Shown: piece by piece, positions 63,929-64,000 of the stretch | Layout of the letters: each line of letters begins with the position of its first letter | Numbering within the stretch: the first letter of the stretch is position 1 | Assembly (NCBI GenBank): GCA_037952775.1 | Contig: JBANAY010000004.1 | Span: 6,138,001-6,202,000, forward strand | Direction of reading: 5' to 3' | From: Clonostachys chloroleuca | Taxonomy: Eukaryota; Ascomycota; Sordariomycetes; Hypocreales; Bionectriaceae | DNA length: 64,000 bases | Notes under the pieces: generated by a model | What the model saw: the letters and a program-made list of their open reading frames with translations, nothing else | What the model was told of the DNA's origin: nothing | Database searches by the model: none | Translations under genes and position numbers: made by a program

Positions 63929-64000
63929 TGTGCAGGTACTGCAGGTTTTGACACCAATATTTGAAAGAATGGCCGTGACTACTTCTGACTGCCACTGGCT

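Overview
The window looks like nuclear DNA of a filamentous ascomycete (Pezizomycotina). Short introns of about 45-90 bases with GTRNGT..YAG ends interrupt most genes, and the families are typical of these fungi: SAT4/PTH11-like receptors, an AA9 lytic polysaccharide monooxygenase, a Zn2Cys6 regulator, NmrA-like and SDR oxidoreductases, a LysM protein, ankyrin proteins and a nucleoside-phosphorylase/NB-ARC/TPR receptor. I cannot name the species. No rRNA or tRNA gene, CRISPR array or telomere repeat was recognised.

Layout. (1) 1-9 kb is an ordinary block of fairly GC-balanced coding DNA: a SAT4 receptor, an unknown membrane protein, a secreted AA9 enzyme and a second SAT4 receptor. (2) 10.7-20.1 kb is sparse. 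It holds a DUF4267 membrane protein, a secreted precursor with three Gly-rich repeats separated by dibasic sites (a candidate Kex2-processed or RiPP-type peptide), an SDR, and an NmrA-like gene divergent from a Zn2Cys6 regulator. (3) 20-52 kb is AT-rich and gene-poor, with many decayed genes, one of which carries C-to-T type nonsense codons expected of RIP. Intact genes here are mostly short and lineage-specific: three F-box-like paralogues, a bZIP-like protein, a DPBB protein, a RING protein, a BCS1-like AAA ATPase, a LysM protein, an ankyrin protein and two coiled-coil paralogues. One GC-rich gene (47.3-49.0 kb) stands out as an island. (4) 52.3-56.6 kb holds a large NLR-type gene whose whole locus is bounded by 24-bp perfect terminal inverted repeats and TA dinucleotides. 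(5) 57-64 kb has a kinase-like gene, a tiny Cys-rich gene, a small membrane protein, and two or three unknown genes around a near-perfect 31-bp-arm palindrome.

Connections. A terminal-inverted-repeat family beginning CAGTTTGGAGC/CAGTTATGAGC recurs at 22.4, 35.3, 44.7, 52.3 and 56.5 kb; a copy lies within 250 bases 5' of each F-box-like paralogue, and two copies bracket the NLR. The order F-box-like, bZIP-like, AAA ATPase at 22.6-31.9 kb is repeated in the same orientation, mostly as fossils, at 44.9-46.4 kb, which points to an old segmental duplication. Together this looks like a fast-evolving accessory compartment with recognition-type genes (NLR, ankyrin, LysM, F-box, RING). All functions are inferred from sequence only.
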